Shown here: positions 27,901-39,657 of the stretch, in pieces
How positions within the stretch are numbered: the stretch's first letter is position 1
Layout of the letters: each line of letters opens with the position of its first letter
Assembly (NCBI RefSeq): GCF_002775205.1
Contig: NC_036464.1
Location: 29,033,008 to 29,097,007 of the forward strand
DNA length: 64,000 nucleotides
Direction of reading: 5' to 3'
Origin: Xiphophorus maculatus
Taxonomy: Eukaryota; Chordata; Actinopteri; Cyprinodontiformes; Poeciliidae
Position numbers and translations under genes: made by a program
The notes under the pieces: model-generated
Database searches by the model: none
Told to the model about the DNA's origin: nothing
What the model saw: the letters and a program-made list of their open reading frames with translations, nothing else

Positions 27901-28466
27901 TGAACAAAGACCGAGTCCAGTCTGTAATAAGGATGAGTTACAGTTTTATCTAGATAGCAGACTTTACTTCCTGAAATATGTCAAATAAAAAATCCTCAAT
28001 AACTAAGTACAATCGTTAGGTTGCATCACTTACATTTAATTCACCGTATTAGACAAACTCTTTTAACTGCCTTCAAATTCAGTTTTAATACATCTTCTCC
28101 GCATTTAGTACAATAGCATTTTTAACTTTATGACAGGATGGGAAACCCATAATGATGGCAAGCTTATGGGGGAACACCTGTGAATGTATTTTAAGGCCCC
28201 ACACATGTCACACATCTGGAGCATCCAGAACCAGAGGGAATAAAAACAAGCAATGATTTAACCAGAATGATTCTGAACTAAAACCTGCAAAGAGAAGAAA
28301 TCAGAGTTAAAGTAACAGAGCTGCTCCAGCATGCTGCCAGTATGAGCACTACAGTTCAGAGTTTGTTTTTCAATTCTGTATCTAAGTATCTGTGTCTGCT
28401 TGTCTTGCAGATGGATCCAACCCATACACACTGAAACTGTGTTTTTCCACCTCGTCTCATTTATAA
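6987..28466 (+). CDS. hnrnpll: Heterogeneous nuclear ribonucleoprotein L-like, four-RRM splicing regulator
   Basis: HNRNPLL is a nuclear RNA-binding protein that binds CA-rich RNA and controls alternative splicing, for example CD45 in mammals. Fourteen coding exons join in frame to 554 aa (human 542): 6987-7211, 11828-11946, 15495-15604, 16373-16500, 20065-20150, 20580-20676, 22781-22853, 23981-24052, 24766-24983, 25408-25529, 25622-25823, 27585-27642, 27774-27872, 28411-28466. The N-terminus is charged (AAKRLKMEE, then an acidic run). RRM1 is about residues 87-160 (PVVHVRGLCEAVVEADL, MMPFKRQALVEF). RRM2 is 178-256 (RIVIFKRNGIQAMVEFESV). RRM3 is 346-421 (NLFCLYGNIEKVKFMK, GTALVEMGDEYAV). RRM4 is 464-554 (VLHYYNVPPC, ending LCFSTSSHL). 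VMMMPFKRQ and the galm neighbour favour hnrnpll over its paralogue hnrnpl. Exon 5 uses the donor GTATCC, needed to keep VEFES in frame. Introns 1, 4, 6 and 11 carry Tc1-like relics. Confidence 0.96.
7321..7338. repeat. Poly-G run in hnrnpll intron 1
   Basis: About 18 consecutive G residues lie in the GC-rich start of intron 1, 110 bases after the exon 1 donor. Such a run can form a G-quadruplex in DNA or the nascent transcript. Its length may also be affected by sequencing error. Confidence 0.85.
8495..9200 (-). mobile_element. Tc1/mariner-like transposon relic with internal deletion
   Basis: Read in reverse, the segment follows the layout of common fish Tc1-like elements. It starts with a terminal region ggaaagtattcacagc-ttcac, followed by aaaaaataaaa near 8640. 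Blocks correspond to transposase segments for helping a chain through CATCAGGTTGGATGG, CAGAGATGTTCA, TCAGACCAGAGAAT, GAGAGTCCTTCAGGTA, and GGCCTGATTAGTGGA. The middle of the transposase, between roughly 8890 and 8905, is deleted, so part of the DDE catalytic core is missing. No intact frame remains. It lies in hnrnpll intron 1, antisense to the gene. Confidence 0.8.
9965..10040. mobile_element. 76-bp MITE made of two perfect 28-bp terminal inverted repeats of a Tc1-like family
   Basis: The left arm 9965-9992 (ACTGCTCAAAAAAATAAAGG and on) is the exact reverse complement of the right arm 10013-10040, with a 20-base centre. The arms match the ends of a widespread fish Tc1-like transposon whose termini read CTGCTCAAAAAAATAAAGGG. 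TA-type flanks are plausible (TAC on the left, TATATA on the right). The perfect arms could form a very stable hairpin in the hnrnpll pre-mRNA. Confidence 0.85.
10480..10740 (+). mobile_element. Possible Tc1-like transposase fragment
   Basis: The plus strand reads fragments resembling the helix-turn-helix region of Tc1 transposases: a GRPPKLT-like motif decayed to DVHLD, then a KATKKTTATLEKL-like segment and a TQVG-like stretch. Stops interrupt the frame. It lies in hnrnpll intron 1. The match is weaker than for the other relics. Confidence 0.45.
11125..11280. repeat. Dispersed fish repeat fragment in hnrnpll intron 1
   Basis: The phrases gcattcacaccaaccg, ttagtccactttaatc and tttggggaggtatgaatg recur in a well-known fish repeat of the type ttcacacc-agtccg-ttt-tttgggg-ggtgtgaa. 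A related end fragment lies at 44240-44305 (ttttcacacctgatagtc). The element class is not certain. Confidence 0.45.
12121..12156. repeat. Perfect 16-bp inverted repeat with 4-base loop
   Basis: The arms 12121-12136 (ACCAACTCACTGCTCC) and 12141-12156 are exact reverse complements, separated only by ACAA. It lies in hnrnpll intron 2. It is not linked to a recognisable transposon end. Confidence 0.95.
12160..12320. repeat. Degenerate TTAGG-rich dispersed repeat
   Basis: The stretch contains ggtccccacaaggag, gggttaggggttaggttt, agggttaggc, a block gaagtcagtggaaaatcccc and a cgtgtgtgtg end. The combination matches a familiar interspersed fish repeat whose centre is TTAGG-rich. Inside it CCAGGATTTGGT is tandemly duplicated. 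It is not a telomeric array because the TTAGGG units are neither regular nor tandem. Confidence 0.55.
15925..16110 (+). repeat. SINE-like repeat
   Basis: Blocks are a decayed box B-like segment (ggttgtagatttgattcctcc), then ctacatgtca, ctgggcaaggcacttagcc, aagttgcctacca, gtaaagcactttgagtgg and a tail. The block order and ctgggcaaggcactta are shared with the copy at 41228-41450. It lies in hnrnpll intron 3 and is followed by an AATC simple repeat. Confidence 0.65.
16130..16260 (+). repeat. Dispersed repeat fragment related to 31430-31900
   Basis: Shares the order caatcaat-ttt-cttgta-t-gcac/cagc-cagcaacac-cag, then caaagtgctttacatcataaaac, with the longer copy in the hnrnpll-cdk1 interval. This is typical of a common fish interspersed repeat. 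The class is not assigned. Confidence 0.5.
17853..17912. repeat. Two adjacent perfect hairpins
   Basis: Hairpin one has 13-bp perfect arms (17853-17865 and 17872-17884) and a 6-base loop. Hairpin two has 10-bp perfect arms (17886-17895, TGCCCCGGTC, and 17903-17912) and a 7-base loop. One base separates them. Both are in hnrnpll intron 4 with no visible transposon end. Confidence 0.9.
19440..19830 (+). mobile_element. Tc1-like transposon relic
   Basis: The segments gacagatgagaccaaggtgg, caagtgtttcgcatggtgg, tggcctagtcaaagtcca and tctgtggtgggactttaagg are the nucleotide counterparts of conserved Tc1 transposase stretches (SDETKVE, KHGGG, SQSPDLN, LWRDLK). The frame is broken by stops and deletions. 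It lies in hnrnpll intron 4, sense orientation. Confidence 0.75.
20711..20752. repeat. 17-bp near-perfect hairpin in hnrnpll intron 6
   Basis: The arms 20711-20727 (GACCGAGCTGGTATCAG) and 20736-20752 differ at one position that still pairs G-U in RNA. The loop is 8 bases. It starts 34 bases after the exon 6 donor, close enough to affect splice-site accessibility in principle. Confidence 0.9.
20961..21200. mobile_element. Copy of the CACTGCAAAAA fold-back MITE, decayed
   Basis: Shares AGTGCAAAAACACAAAATCT, ttggtctagtt, cttataagtaactt, agaatcttgttta, ctagttccactg and attatttcac with the full copy at 30317-30653. Its right half folds back on the left (gattatttcactta against ataagtgaaataatc). 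It lies in hnrnpll intron 6. Confidence 0.7.
21360..21570 (+). mobile_element. Tc1-like transposase 3' fragment
   Basis: The segment gtctggaagaacttgacaga, cctgacctcaacctgagaga, acacctttaggataaaatag, agcgaagactgaga, ctgtctgatctcattaatgc, cttgaaaaatggtcacaa corresponds to the C-terminal third of a common fish Tc1 transposase (DLNPIEHLW-D-LERR-like, decayed). It sits in hnrnpll intron 6. Confidence 0.75.
26171..27264 (+). mobile_element. Nearly full-length Tc1/mariner-like element, dead
   Basis: The left end (26171 on: tgaaaaaaatctttggcccc) and the reverse complement of the right end (tgaaaaagactttgccccct) form imperfect inverted repeats. Both include gcatgtttgt and gtttcagaa further in. The interior carries recognisable transposase traces: catcagtctggaaaggatca, actaatgagaaaaaagttga, gcttctgcagcaggataatg and gaattctattgagatgctgt. 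All frames are broken. It occupies hnrnpll intron 11 between exons at 25823 and 27585. Confidence 0.85.
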
Positions 28467-29319
28467 AGGCTGTCGAGCACAAACAGAGCGCTACAGGCTG
28501 CTGATGTGTGACTCTGATGGAAGTAAGACTCAGCAGAACCACGGAGAGCCACACTGCAGGTTAGCTACCTGGACGATGGTGATGTTGAGATGGTCGGTGA
28601 AAGAAATGGAGAGAGTGAAGGAACAAACTGACCAGAGGGTCTGACCAGCCGGGAACCAATGAAAACACCTCAGGGTGTGTTTACCACTGTCTGGAACATG
28701 AAGGGAAAACCTGACCTGTTGTTGGTCTTCTGTCTTGGAGTCTGGATTCTACCTGAACGTGGATCTGACATCTCTCACGGTTACTCATGCACACGCTTTA
28801 AGAATATTTCCTGTTAAGACACCTGATAAATCCATTGTGCTTTTGAATATCACTGTAAGAGTTTAAGTAAGTAGGAACAAAGCTTTAAGTTCTCATCCAG
28901 TGTTTAACGGTGCATGTTCTGTATTCCTTTCGTCTTGGTGGCAGCTACAGATGTTTCCCAGCTGTTTGGTCAGCATGAGATGCCTCCACTGCTGATCAGC
29001 TGGAAGATGTAGGACACTCTGGATACTTAGAGGCAAACGTTTCAATATATCAAAGTGATCATTCTGACACAACGTGTTGCCTTTTTACAGAATCATATGA
29101 GAATTTTAGCCATAGCTATTTCATGAGTCCTCAGGTATTCATGAGCAGGACTTCTCATTTCACTCCATCTGCAGGTGAGAGCGACAGACTGAAGCAGAGC
29201 GGCTGCAGTTGGTTACCATAAAAATCCCAACAAATATATGCTGATTAATGTACAGGCTGTTTTATGATGGTCGTTTTCTGTGGCACATCTGAACACATCA
29301 CTGCATATGTGGGAAGGTT

Positions 29320-29863
29320 GCTTTAAAGGGGCAGTATTATGTAAAATGGACTTTTTTCAACTTTACCTCATGTTTTAATGTTATTCCCTGATCAAAGCAT
29401 ACCTGGAGTTTTGCCTTAATTCTTTTATGCATGTTTGAGAAATCTTTTAATTTCCATGGCAACCGCTCTGCTGTGCAAAATGCCTGGATGGACCTAGCCC
29501 CGCCTTCGTGGCGCAGCTCCTCCTCCCAGTTTCCAAGGCTCTGCCTCACAGAGCAGCCCTCCGACCCAACTCCCCCAGGCAGCTCCTTCAGACGCAGCAA
29601 CTAGCAAACACCTGGTAGAACTGCACAATGCTTGTATAAACATTGTTGAAGTGTTAATACAGGTGCCTTGTAATGATTTCCTGTTGGCGGTGTTTCAGAA
29701 AGAGCAGGAGAGAGACAGAGGGCCGATTTCAAGGCGTTAAATTGCAAACTCAGTCATATTTGATGCAGCATTTTTATAACAACAGAAGGTAACATAGTTA
29801 TTTGGTTGTGCTATAAAATGGCACTATATACCTGGAAACCACACAGTGCTGCCCCTTTAAAGC
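29320..29863. mobile_element. MITE with TTAA-flanked inverted ends, piggyBac-like
   Basis: The left end GCTTTAAAGGGGCAG (29320-29334) is the exact reverse complement of the right end CTGCCCCTTTAAAGC (29849-29863). If TTAA is taken as the target duplication (29323-29326 and 29857-29860), the element starts AGGGGCAG and ends CTGCCCCT. A TTAA duplication is the signature of piggyBac. There is no transposase. A second, left-truncated copy lies at 4535-4975 and also ends CTGTCCCT-TTAA. Confidence 0.75.
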
Positions 29864-30316
29864 CTGAAACCTCATTTGTTAGTCGCCACAGTTACTGTTC
29901 TGCACATCAGCAACATATTTAAACTCCCATGCTGCCTGACATAAATAGAACAATACAGCGCTACGCCCTCTAATGGGTCATAAAAAAAGTTTTGGTTTTT
30001 ACATTTTTAAAGTCTCCCTTTAATACTTCAAATCCACACTTACTGGAAGGAGTTCTGCACCCAGAGAGAGTGTTCAGATGAAATGCAGCTGCATGTGTTG
30101 AAAGGTTGTTGGTTTGGTGTTTATCACTTGTCAGATCCAGCTGATCTTAACCCTGACTTTAAACATGGTGCAGAATGACGTGAGGTTATAAGAAGGTTAT
30201 CCAATACTTTTATCTGGATGTGATGAGGTTCTAAAATGCTCTGTATGTACTTGGGGTGTCACAAAGATTTCCATTGCAGTACAGATACTAAGAACAATTC
30301 TTGACAGCAGCCCTCG

Positions 30317-30653
30317 CACTGCAAAAACACACAAAATCTTAGCAAGTATTTTTGGTCTAATTTATAGTTCAAATATCTTGAAATTAGACAAAACTAATTT
30401 AAAAGTAACTTTTTAGCAAAATATACAAGCTTGTTTTAAGTCAATAATTCTTGATAGAAAACAGAACTAGTTCCACTTGCAGATTATTTCACATAAGTCA
30501 TTTCTCCTGCTTTAAGAATCATTGACTTAAAACAGGCTTATGTATTTTGCTGAGAAGTTACTTGTAAGTTAGCCTTGTTTTAATTCAAGTGAACTAAAAT
30601 ATATGCACTAGAAATGAGTCAAATTGTTGATAAGATTTAGTCTTTTTGTAGTG
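30317..30653. mobile_element. Long fold-back MITE with CACTGCAAAAA ends
   Basis: The left half (CACTGCAAAAACACACAAAA on) and the reverse complement of the right half (CACTACAAAAAGACTAAATC on) match over most of their roughly 160-base length. Shared blocks include aaaagtaact, agcaaaatata, ttgttttaagtcaat and gattatttcac. The element is one large imperfect palindrome. No clean target duplication was found. Other copies are at 20961-21200, 43274-43461 and 45885-46066. Confidence 0.8.
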
Positions 30654-31152
30654 CATTTACAAACATATATCACATAAAAGTATCACTTCCCTTTTTGGTG
30701 ACACTGTAGATAACAGTATAAGTGTTGACATGTTATATACCTCTGACTCAGTCATGTAATTAATTTTATTTTATTATAATTGCTTATATTTATTGTTCTT
30801 CCATTTGCCTGTTGATTTCATGTTGATGCAAATCAATGTTTCTACTGAAGGACCAATAAAGGATCGTTCTATATTAATATAAAGTGTTTCGATACAAACA
30901 TGGATATGGAGCATATAAAACATATTTACAGTGTAATGCAGGATCCGGTCCATTCAGCAGCAGCTCTGGACAGTTACTGTCCAGATGCTCCACCTCCATG
31001 CCAGTTTGAAAATTAGCCATCGTTAGCCTTCATGTACATCAAATGATTGATAAAATCATTTATTAAATACTTCGGGTGTTAACACGTAAACAGTCAGGTG
31101 TTCACTTCATCAAAATGAATTTTGTGACAGTAGATGTGGCCAACATTTACTT

Positions 31153-31183
<31 letters not shown>

Positions 31184-31429
31184 TAAGGGTATTTCTGAAT
31201 TTCTGAGCCGATCCCCATTTTTTATTGTTATTGCATTATTATATATATGTTTTTGTCTCAGTTTTTCTAATGGCTGTAAGTATAATACTCATAGATGTGC
31301 TTTAAAGAATATTAAATAATATATAAAAACATTTAACAGAACAATCTAACTATAACTATAACTGGGATAGGGGTTTGGGTGATGGAACTCTTTGGTAGGT
31401 TCTCAGTCAGCTGTTTGTCACTCAATCAG

Positions 31430-31910
31430 TCAAGTTCATTTGCATAGCACATTTCAGCAACAGGGCCGTTTACAACAAAAAACACAAAAGTACAAAGTCA
31501 TAAAAACACGATAGTCAACAATTGAGAAAACCAGTAACAGTACATTTTGACAAATGTCATCGTTGAATTCATCAATGCACATCACATGTGTTGGTCAATG
31601 TTTTATTTATTATGGTTCAAAAACAACTCTAAAACAGGTGGGTTTTTAGCCTTGATTTAAAGCAATGCAGTGTTTGTGGTGCACAGAAGCCGAATGCTTC
31701 ATCCATGTTTGGTGAAGCGCGATCCAGCAAATCCCACTTCCTTCCTGTGTTGGATGTTCTCAGTGTTCCTCATCCTATCAGTGGTCACTGCTGCTTGGAT
31801 GGTGGGAACTCTTAAGTTGGAATGAAAGCTATTAGTCAGTATCTGGACCTGACATTAGATCGTGTTAGCGATGAGCTAATTGGTGTTGCAGAGTGAGCCA
31901 GGATACAAGT
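31430..31910 (+). repeat. Dispersed fish repeat
   Basis: The order agttcatttgcatagcacat, ttcagcaacagggc, acaaagtcataaaaacac, aaaacaggtgggtttttagc, cttgatttaaag, ttgtggtgcacagaagc, gaatgcttc matches a very common interspersed element of percomorph fish. It has no coding capacity here. The class is uncertain. Confidence 0.55.
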
Positions 31911-33118
31911 TCGCAGTACCCCAGCATCTACCAGTTCCCTCCTCGTCACCTTGGTGATGCTGCCTGGGAGAGATGAAGACATGTTTACATAAAGTGCAGA
32001 AAAAGTTGGGTATTCATGATGTCGGATCTTTTTTTGATTTGTTATACAGGGCAACACATTTCTGTTTTATGATTCAGCAACTAACAAATCACTACAATCA
32101 GTGAAATGTGTAGTAAAAACCCAGAGTAAATTAATTTGCCACTGTTGGATTGGTTTGAACAGGAAGCGTCCTCTGAAACCTAGGAACCAGTCTGAGAAAT
32201 GGCTTCCACTCTTTCTGCTGCTCCAAGAAGGAGGAGGGTGATTAGGGGCTGATTAATCAATCAATCAGACAAGCTTTTAACTGGCTTACCAGTTAAAGTT
32301 TGTGGTGAGCCAGAAACTTTAACTGGACTCTTTCTGGATGTTGTGAAGCAGTGGCCAAAGGCCTCCACAGCCTAGTTAGAGATGATCTCTGAGTTCTGTT
32401 AGTGATTAAGATGCTGTTTATCGTTTCCTCTCTGTATCGTGTCGTGGGATGATTTCTACTGTGAAATGGCAATAAAGACATTTTAAACTCTACATTAAAA
32501 TAAAAGGTGTTTCTCAGTTTTTACACACTACTTCTGTGTTTAAGTTCAGGTTTTGCTAACTATAATCAGAGAAGTATATATATTTCTTTTTTGGTTTGGG
32601 GTAATGTTATAAATTGTAAGAGGGTGCACTTTTTTCACAGGTCTGTTTTACTTTATAACGCAGGCTTTTTGTTTTTAGACATCTTTATGGTTAGCGGGAA
32701 ATAATGATGAAGACAGATTTGTAGGCTGCCTGTTTGGATGTCAATAAATCAGTAAACTGATGCATTTGCCTGGCGTCTTCAGTTTTGGACATTTTAATTC
32801 AGTATGCCACATCACTACAAGAAACAATACAAGGTTGAGTTCAGGCAAAATAAGCATTTAATATTGATTCCCAGCAGGGTGGCTGGGGTTCTCTATTTAC
32901 CAGACTGTTATGAACCTTCTAAAGAAATGACCTGCTTTGTCACTTAGTTTTAAGTTGACTTCGTTATTCGGATTTCTAAGCTTTATAAGGTTTTTCTATG
33001 ATAAAATTGTTAAATAGTATAAATATCTCACAGTCAGTAAACACATCCACCCCTTCAAACGCTCTTAGGTCGGCGCGTCGTCTCCCGCTCAACCAACAGG
33101 CAAGTATTCCGCTCTCTG

Positions 33119-33193
33119 ATTGGTCGTTTTCAAATGTATCGAGTGAGCTCATTGGTGCGTTTTAAAATGTCCCTGCGCTGCGGTTTATTCAAA
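33119..33193 (+). promoter_or_regulatory. cdk1: cdk1 cell-cycle promoter module (two CCAAT boxes plus CDE/CHR-like element)
   Basis: Two inverted CCAAT boxes (ATTGG at 33119-33123 and 33151-33155) are spaced 32 bp apart, about three helical turns. This spacing is characteristic of NF-Y/MuvB-regulated G2/M promoters. Downstream, GCGG (33180-33183), four bases, then TTCAAA (33188-33193) reproduces CDE-4-CHR spacing. The CHR here is the reverse complement of TTTGAA. Another TTCAAA is at 33129-33134. The module lies about 430-500 bases upstream of the ATG, which is in a second exon. Confidence 0.65.
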
Positions 33194-33617
33194 AAGGTTT
33201 GTCAGCATTCCAGTAGCGACGGTCGGTTAATGAAGACAGAGCTGCTCGACAAAACGCTACGAAACTAGGTTTTTATCTTCGTTTTGTCATATTTACAAAG
33301 GAGTGACTGCCTTGTTTATCAGTTGGAGGCTAGACATGGACTTGTTGTTAGTAGGTCAGAAGTCCGAGAATGGTTTTAAAAGCGGAGAAAGGTTGTTCTT
33401 GTTACGGTTTAGCTTTGGGTAAGCTAACGGTAGGTAAGGAGGTGAAAAATGTCTGCATGGATGAACATGTTTGTAGTCGACGGTGAAGTCAGAATGTTGT
33501 TGTCGGATGAGTTAATTTAAACCTTTGAGCTACTGAAACGGTTTGTATCTGATGAGACATCCTGAAATCACTGGTATTTGCCTAAATGACACATTTTCCC
33601 TTTTCTTCAATGCAGTG

Positions 33618-38652
<5,035 letters not shown>

Positions 38653-38754
38653 AGCCTCCATAGAAACACATTGATGCCCTCTGTGAACTAATAACCTGTA
38701 AATACTTGTATGTTTGTGTGGGATTTGTTGCAGACCTAAAGTTTCTAATATCTC

Positions 38755-38760
38755 AATAAA
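38755..38760 (+). terminator. cdk1: cdk1 polyadenylation signal
   Basis: AATAAA lies 103 bases after the cdk1 stop and is followed by a GT/T-rich region (tgtttttatttttgtc). This is a strong candidate for the transcript end. Confidence 0.8.
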
Positions 38761-39082
38761 AATGCACCTTCTGTGATTTTCTCCAATGTTTTTATTTTTG
38801 TCTAATAACTGAAATAGTTCTTTAAAAAAAATCCCTTGTGGGTCAAATTGTACTTCTGTTAGGCTCCACCAGAGTCTATGGAAATACCTGACCTTGAGTT
38901 GACTCTGACTTGAACTCTTATTTATTTTAGAATATCTGCAAAATCACCAAATGATCCAAGACTGTTTTTATGCTGCTTGTTAAAGAGCAGATTTTGTTCC
39001 CCTTAAAGTTAGATTTCCTTCAGTTAAGCCAAAACTGATTAATACCTGACTGACTGACTTAAAGTGAAAATAAACTTGTGAT

Positions 39083-39149
39083 TTCATTGCAAGTGGAAAA
39101 ACTTGCAATGAAGTTTTTGCAACTGGCTGGGTCTGAGTGACCCAGCCAG
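39083..39149. repeat. Two consecutive perfect hairpins between cdk1 and ctu2
   Basis: Hairpin one has 12-bp arms (39083-39094 TTCATTGCAAGT and 39101-39112) and a 6-base loop. Hairpin two has 11-bp arms (39123-39133 CTGGCTGGGTC and 39139-39149) and a 5-base loop. They lie in the gap between the convergent cdk1 and ctu2 3' ends. No terminator-type T run follows and none is expected for pol II. Confidence 0.9.
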
Positions 39150-39569
39150 AATCCTGATGAGAATCTGGAGTCAGCAGATTAGATGATTGTAAAGAGGCTT
39201 TTCAGCCAATTGCCAAAGATAAATCAGTGAATTTGCTGTTAGGCTGATTGATATAATGTAATTTTTCCCTTCTAAGTGGGGTAGAAATGGCATTTTTGTA
39301 TAATTAACCTTTTATTTTTGTTAAATTGGTACCTTAGCCTCTGAGCAATTCTGTTTCCTATCAAATGTCTCAATTCAGCGAAAAGAATAAAGTCTGCCGA
39401 GTGTATGAATAATTTTGGGTTGAAATCATAAACACCAAAGTTTGTGGTTTAATGTGATAAAATATAAAATAGGTGTAAAACTATGGTGTACTGCTTTTTC
39501 GTTGAAAGTTATGAGTGATTCAAGGCAGTGCAGTTAGGAAACAGGCTGATTTCAGAGAGATATTTTTTC

Positions 39570-39575
39570 TTTATT
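39570..39575 (-). terminator. ctu2: ctu2 polyadenylation signal
   Basis: TTTATT on the plus strand reads AATAAA on the minus strand, 83 bases beyond the ctu2 stop codon. It is convergent with the cdk1 signal about 0.8 kb away. Confidence 0.65.
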
Positions 39576-39657
39576 GATACAAATGTTGAAATTCTAGTTA
39601 CAAGAAGTTCCACCATTAAAAATAAAAAATTAACGCATGTTTGAGCATCTTGTCCCT

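Larger units (their letters stand above)
28467..33060. other. hnrnpll 3' UTR and flank up to cdk1
   Basis: No coding exon was recognised. Possible polyadenylation signals for hnrnpll occur at about 30855, 32467 and 32743 (AATAAA within caataaagg, gcaataaag and tcaataaat). None can be chosen without transcript data. The stretch contains a piggyBac-like MITE, a fold-back MITE, a (TA)n tract at 31147-31174 and a dispersed repeat at 31430-31900. Confidence 0.5.

Noticed and set aside
6987-28466. hnrnpl instead of hnrnpll
   Set aside because: RRM1 has VMMMPFKRQ as in the L-like protein, the proline/glycine-rich stretches of hnRNP L are absent, and galm is the neighbour.
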